DNA of 64,000 nucleotides from Microbacterium sp. SMR1. GTDB lineage: Bacteria; Actinomycetota; Actinomycetes; Actinomycetales; Microbacteriaceae. Under the pieces are notes generated by a model, which was not told the DNA's origin, made no database searches, and saw nothing but the letters and a program-made list of their open reading frames with translations. The stretch covers positions 340,034-404,033 of the forward strand of contig NZ_QMBN01000003.1 of NCBI RefSeq assembly GCF_003289625.1, in the 5' to 3' direction. This document shows, in pieces, positions 62,340 to 64,000 of this stretch (position 1 is the first letter of the stretch; every line of letters begins with the position of its first letter). A program made the position numbers and the translations under genes.

Positions 62340-63286
62340 TCCGTTACGCGCTGACGCGACTGGCCCTGCTGTTGCTGGGTCTGGTCGTCGCCAGCGTGCT
62401 GATCTTCGTGACGTTGCGGGTTCTGCCCGGCGATGTCGCGCAGCAGATCGCCGGAACCAACTCCACGCCGGAGCAGGTCGCGGCGCTGCGTGAGCGCCTC
62501 GGCCTCGACGTGCCGTTGCCGGAGCAGTATCTCGAGTGGATGTCGGGGCTGCTGCGCGGCGACCTCGGCACGTCGCTGGTGACGGGCTCGCCCGTCGCGG
62601 CGGAGCTCGCCGCCAAGGCTCAGGTCACCGTCCCCCTCGGGCTGATGTCGATGGTGGTGGCGCTGATCATCGCACTCCCGTTCGGTGTGATGGCAGCCAT
62701 CCGTCGCGGCCGCGCCGACGGCACGGCGCTCTCGTTCGGCGCGCAGGCGATCGCCGCCGTACCCGTGGTCTGGGCGGGCATGATGCTGGTCGTCGTGTTC
62801 GCGATCTGGCTTGGCTGGCTGCCCGCGCAGGGCTTCCCGCGCGGCGGGTGGGGCGACCCGGCGCGGGCCTTCGCCGCACTGATCCTTCCCGCGGTCACCA
62901 TCGGCGTCGTCGAGGGCGCGATGCTGATGCGGTTCGTCCGCAGCGCCACGCTCTCGGCGATGGGGCAGGATTTCGTCCGCACCGCAGCTGCCAAGGGACT
63001 CACGCGCCGTGCCGCGCTGCTTCGCCACGGCCTGCCGACGGTCGGCCTGTCGATCATCAGCGTCCTGGGCCTGCAGGTCGCGGGCATCGTCGTGGGAGCG
63101 GTCGTGATCGAGCAGCTGTTCACCCTGCCGGGTATCGGCCGGATGCTGGTCTCGGATGTCGGCCTGCGCGATCTGCCGAAGGTCCAGGGCGAGCTCCTCG
63201 CGCTCACGGCGGTCGTTCTCGTCGTCGGTTTCATCGTCGACCTCGTGCATCGCGGTCTGGATCCGAGACAGCGGGAGGCCTCATGA
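62336..63286 (+). CDS. ABC transporter permease (DppB/OppB type)
   Basis: This 316-residue protein has six hydrophobic segments. The opening IRYALTRLALLLLGLVVASV and the NSTPEQVAALRERLGLDVPL segment (in part) are typical of DppB-type permeases. The EAA loop near 220-245 reads DFVRTAAAKGLTRRAALLRH and contacts the ATPase. GTG at 62336 is the start, overlapping the binding-protein stop by four bases. The stop overlaps the second permease (ATGA). Confidence 0.92.
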   Translation: MIRYALTRLALLLLGLVVASVLIFVTLRVLPGDVAQQIAGTNSTPEQVAALRERLGLDVPLPEQYLEWMSGLLRGDLGTSLVTGSPVAAELAAKAQVTVPLGLMSMVVALIIALPFGVMAAIRRGRADGTALSFGAQAIAAVPVVWAGMMLVVVFAIWLGWLPAQGFPRGGWGDPARAFAALILPAVTIGVVEGAMLMRFVRSATLSAMGQDFVRTAAAKGLTRRAALLRHGLPTVGLSIISVLGLQVAGIVVGAVVIEQLFTLPGIGRMLVSDVGLRDLPKVQGELLALTAVVLVVGFIVDLVHRGLDPRQREAS

Positions 63287-64000
63287 ACGACCGGATGCCG
63301 TGGCTGCGGCGACTGTGGTCGCTTCCTGCCGGCCGTTTCGGGCTCATCGTGGTCGTCACCATCGGGGTCGTGGCCGCGGTCTCGCTCGTCTGGACCCCGT
63401 TCGACCCCCAGCGGGTGGACATCCCGGCGCGGTGGAGCCCGCCGAGCTGGCCGCATCTGCTCGGCACCGACGCGTCGGGTCGCGACATCCTCTCACTGCT
63501 GATCGCGGGGGCGCGCACGACGGTCCTCGTCGCCGCAGGCGCGGGCGTCGTCGCCACGCTGATCGGCATCGCACTCGCCTGCCTCGGCGCGCTCACCCGC
63601 CGCTGGACCCGCGAGATCGTCGCAGTGCTCGTCGACATCCTGATCGCCTTTCCCGTGCTGCTGATCGCGATGATGATCTCGGCGGTGTGGGGCGGCTCGC
63701 TGTGGGTCGTCGTCATCTCCGTCGGCATCGGCTTCGGCGTCAACATCGCGCGCGTCACCCGGCCAGAGCTGCGCCGCACGCTGCACAGCGACTTCGTGCT
63801 CGCGGCGCGCGCCAACGGCCTCACACCGTCGCAGATCGCCCTGCGCCACCTGCTCCCCAACGTCGCGCCCGTCTTCATCGTGCAGCTGTCGTGGGGCATG
63901 GCGGTCGCGGTCCTCGCCGAGGCGGGCCTGAGCTACCTCGGTTTCGGCGCTCCCCCCACGCAGCCCTCGTGGGGGCTGCTGCTGAGCGAGCTGCAGACGT
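63283..64000 (+). CDS. ABC transporter permease (DppC/OppC type), cut by window end
   Basis: The first 239 residues are visible. It begins NDRMPWLRRLW, has a hydrophobic segment at about 18-38, the DPQRVDIPARWSPPSWPHLLG loop with GTDASGRDILS (short piece) that is typical of DppC, and further spans to the window end. The EAA loop reads DFVLAARANGLTPSQIALRH. The ATG overlaps the DppB-type stop by four bases. The ATPase genes are expected just beyond the window. Confidence 0.92.
   Translation, partial: MNDRMPWLRRLWSLPAGRFGLIVVVTIGVVAAVSLVWTPFDPQRVDIPARWSPPSWPHLLGTDASGRDILSLLIAGARTTVLVAAGAGVVATLIGIALACLGALTRRWTREIVAVLVDILIAFPVLLIAMMISAVWGGSLWVVVISVGIGFGVNIARVTRPELRRTLHSDFVLAARANGLTPSQIALRHLLPNVAPVFIVQLSWGMAVAVLAEAGLSYLGFGAPPTQPSWGLLLSELQT

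Overview
This window is chromosomal DNA from a high-GC Gram-positive bacterium, most likely an actinobacterium of the family Microbacteriaceae and plausibly Microbacterium. The pointers are strong G/C bias at third codon positions, frequent GTG starts, an HNH protein of the DUF222 type, several small protein families common in Microbacteriaceae, and the actinobacterial gene order around rho, prfA, prmC and the ATP synthase genes. The genus is an inference. No prophage, transposase, CRISPR array or origin of replication is visible, and no gap between genes exceeds about 250 bases.

Layout. 1-10.5 kb: the end of an HNH nuclease-like gene, a lysophosphatidate acyltransferase, OsmC, asparaginase with alanine dehydrogenase, an orphan EccC/FtsK-type ATPase beside a PP2C phosphatase, an aldo/keto reductase, a membrane protein and YaaA. 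10.6-20.9 kb, all on the minus strand: prmC, sua5, a wecA-type transferase, an atpI-like gene and atpBEFHAGDC, ending in a 15-bp-stem hairpin. cysK-cysE sit on the plus strand between prmC and prfA. 22.5-34.5 kb, minus strand: argS with a lipid-binding-protein gene, then lysA-hom-thrC-thrB (lysine and threonine synthesis), rho and prfA. 34.5-50 kb is accessory: transglutaminase-like protein, RidA, SGNH hydrolase, an overlapping four-gene operon with its own regulator, tRNA-Arg(CCG), a TetR/quinone reductase pair, two CBS/CNNM membrane proteins, secreted and small unknown proteins, a MarR-controlled operon, a Nei-type glycosylase and a hydrolase. 50-64 kb: a paired small multidrug-resistance exporter behind a guanidine-III riboswitch, TrmB, DUF3097, a TPM-PspA membrane-stress pair, a ureohydrolase, an iron-box-controlled SIP-domain gene, a tyrosine phosphatase, and the start of an oligopeptide-type ABC importer that runs off the window.

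Regulation. Many genes overlap their neighbours by ATGA or TGATG, so translational coupling is the rule. At about ten genes a TANNNT -10 box (one CANNNT) lies exactly six bases before the start codon, which predicts leaderless mRNAs and settles several starts. Other visible controls are the guanidine-III riboswitch (50956-50996), an iron box (58404-58422), palindromic operators for TetR, MarR and a winged-helix regulator, and a hairpin plus leader peptide before the first CNNM/CBS gene (42712-42792). None of these is clearly a wholly new system. The best candidates for follow-up are the leader-peptide arrangement, the orphan EccC-like ATPase with PP2C, the unusual Rho, the small membrane protein at 50102 and the frameshifted secreted protein at 44841.
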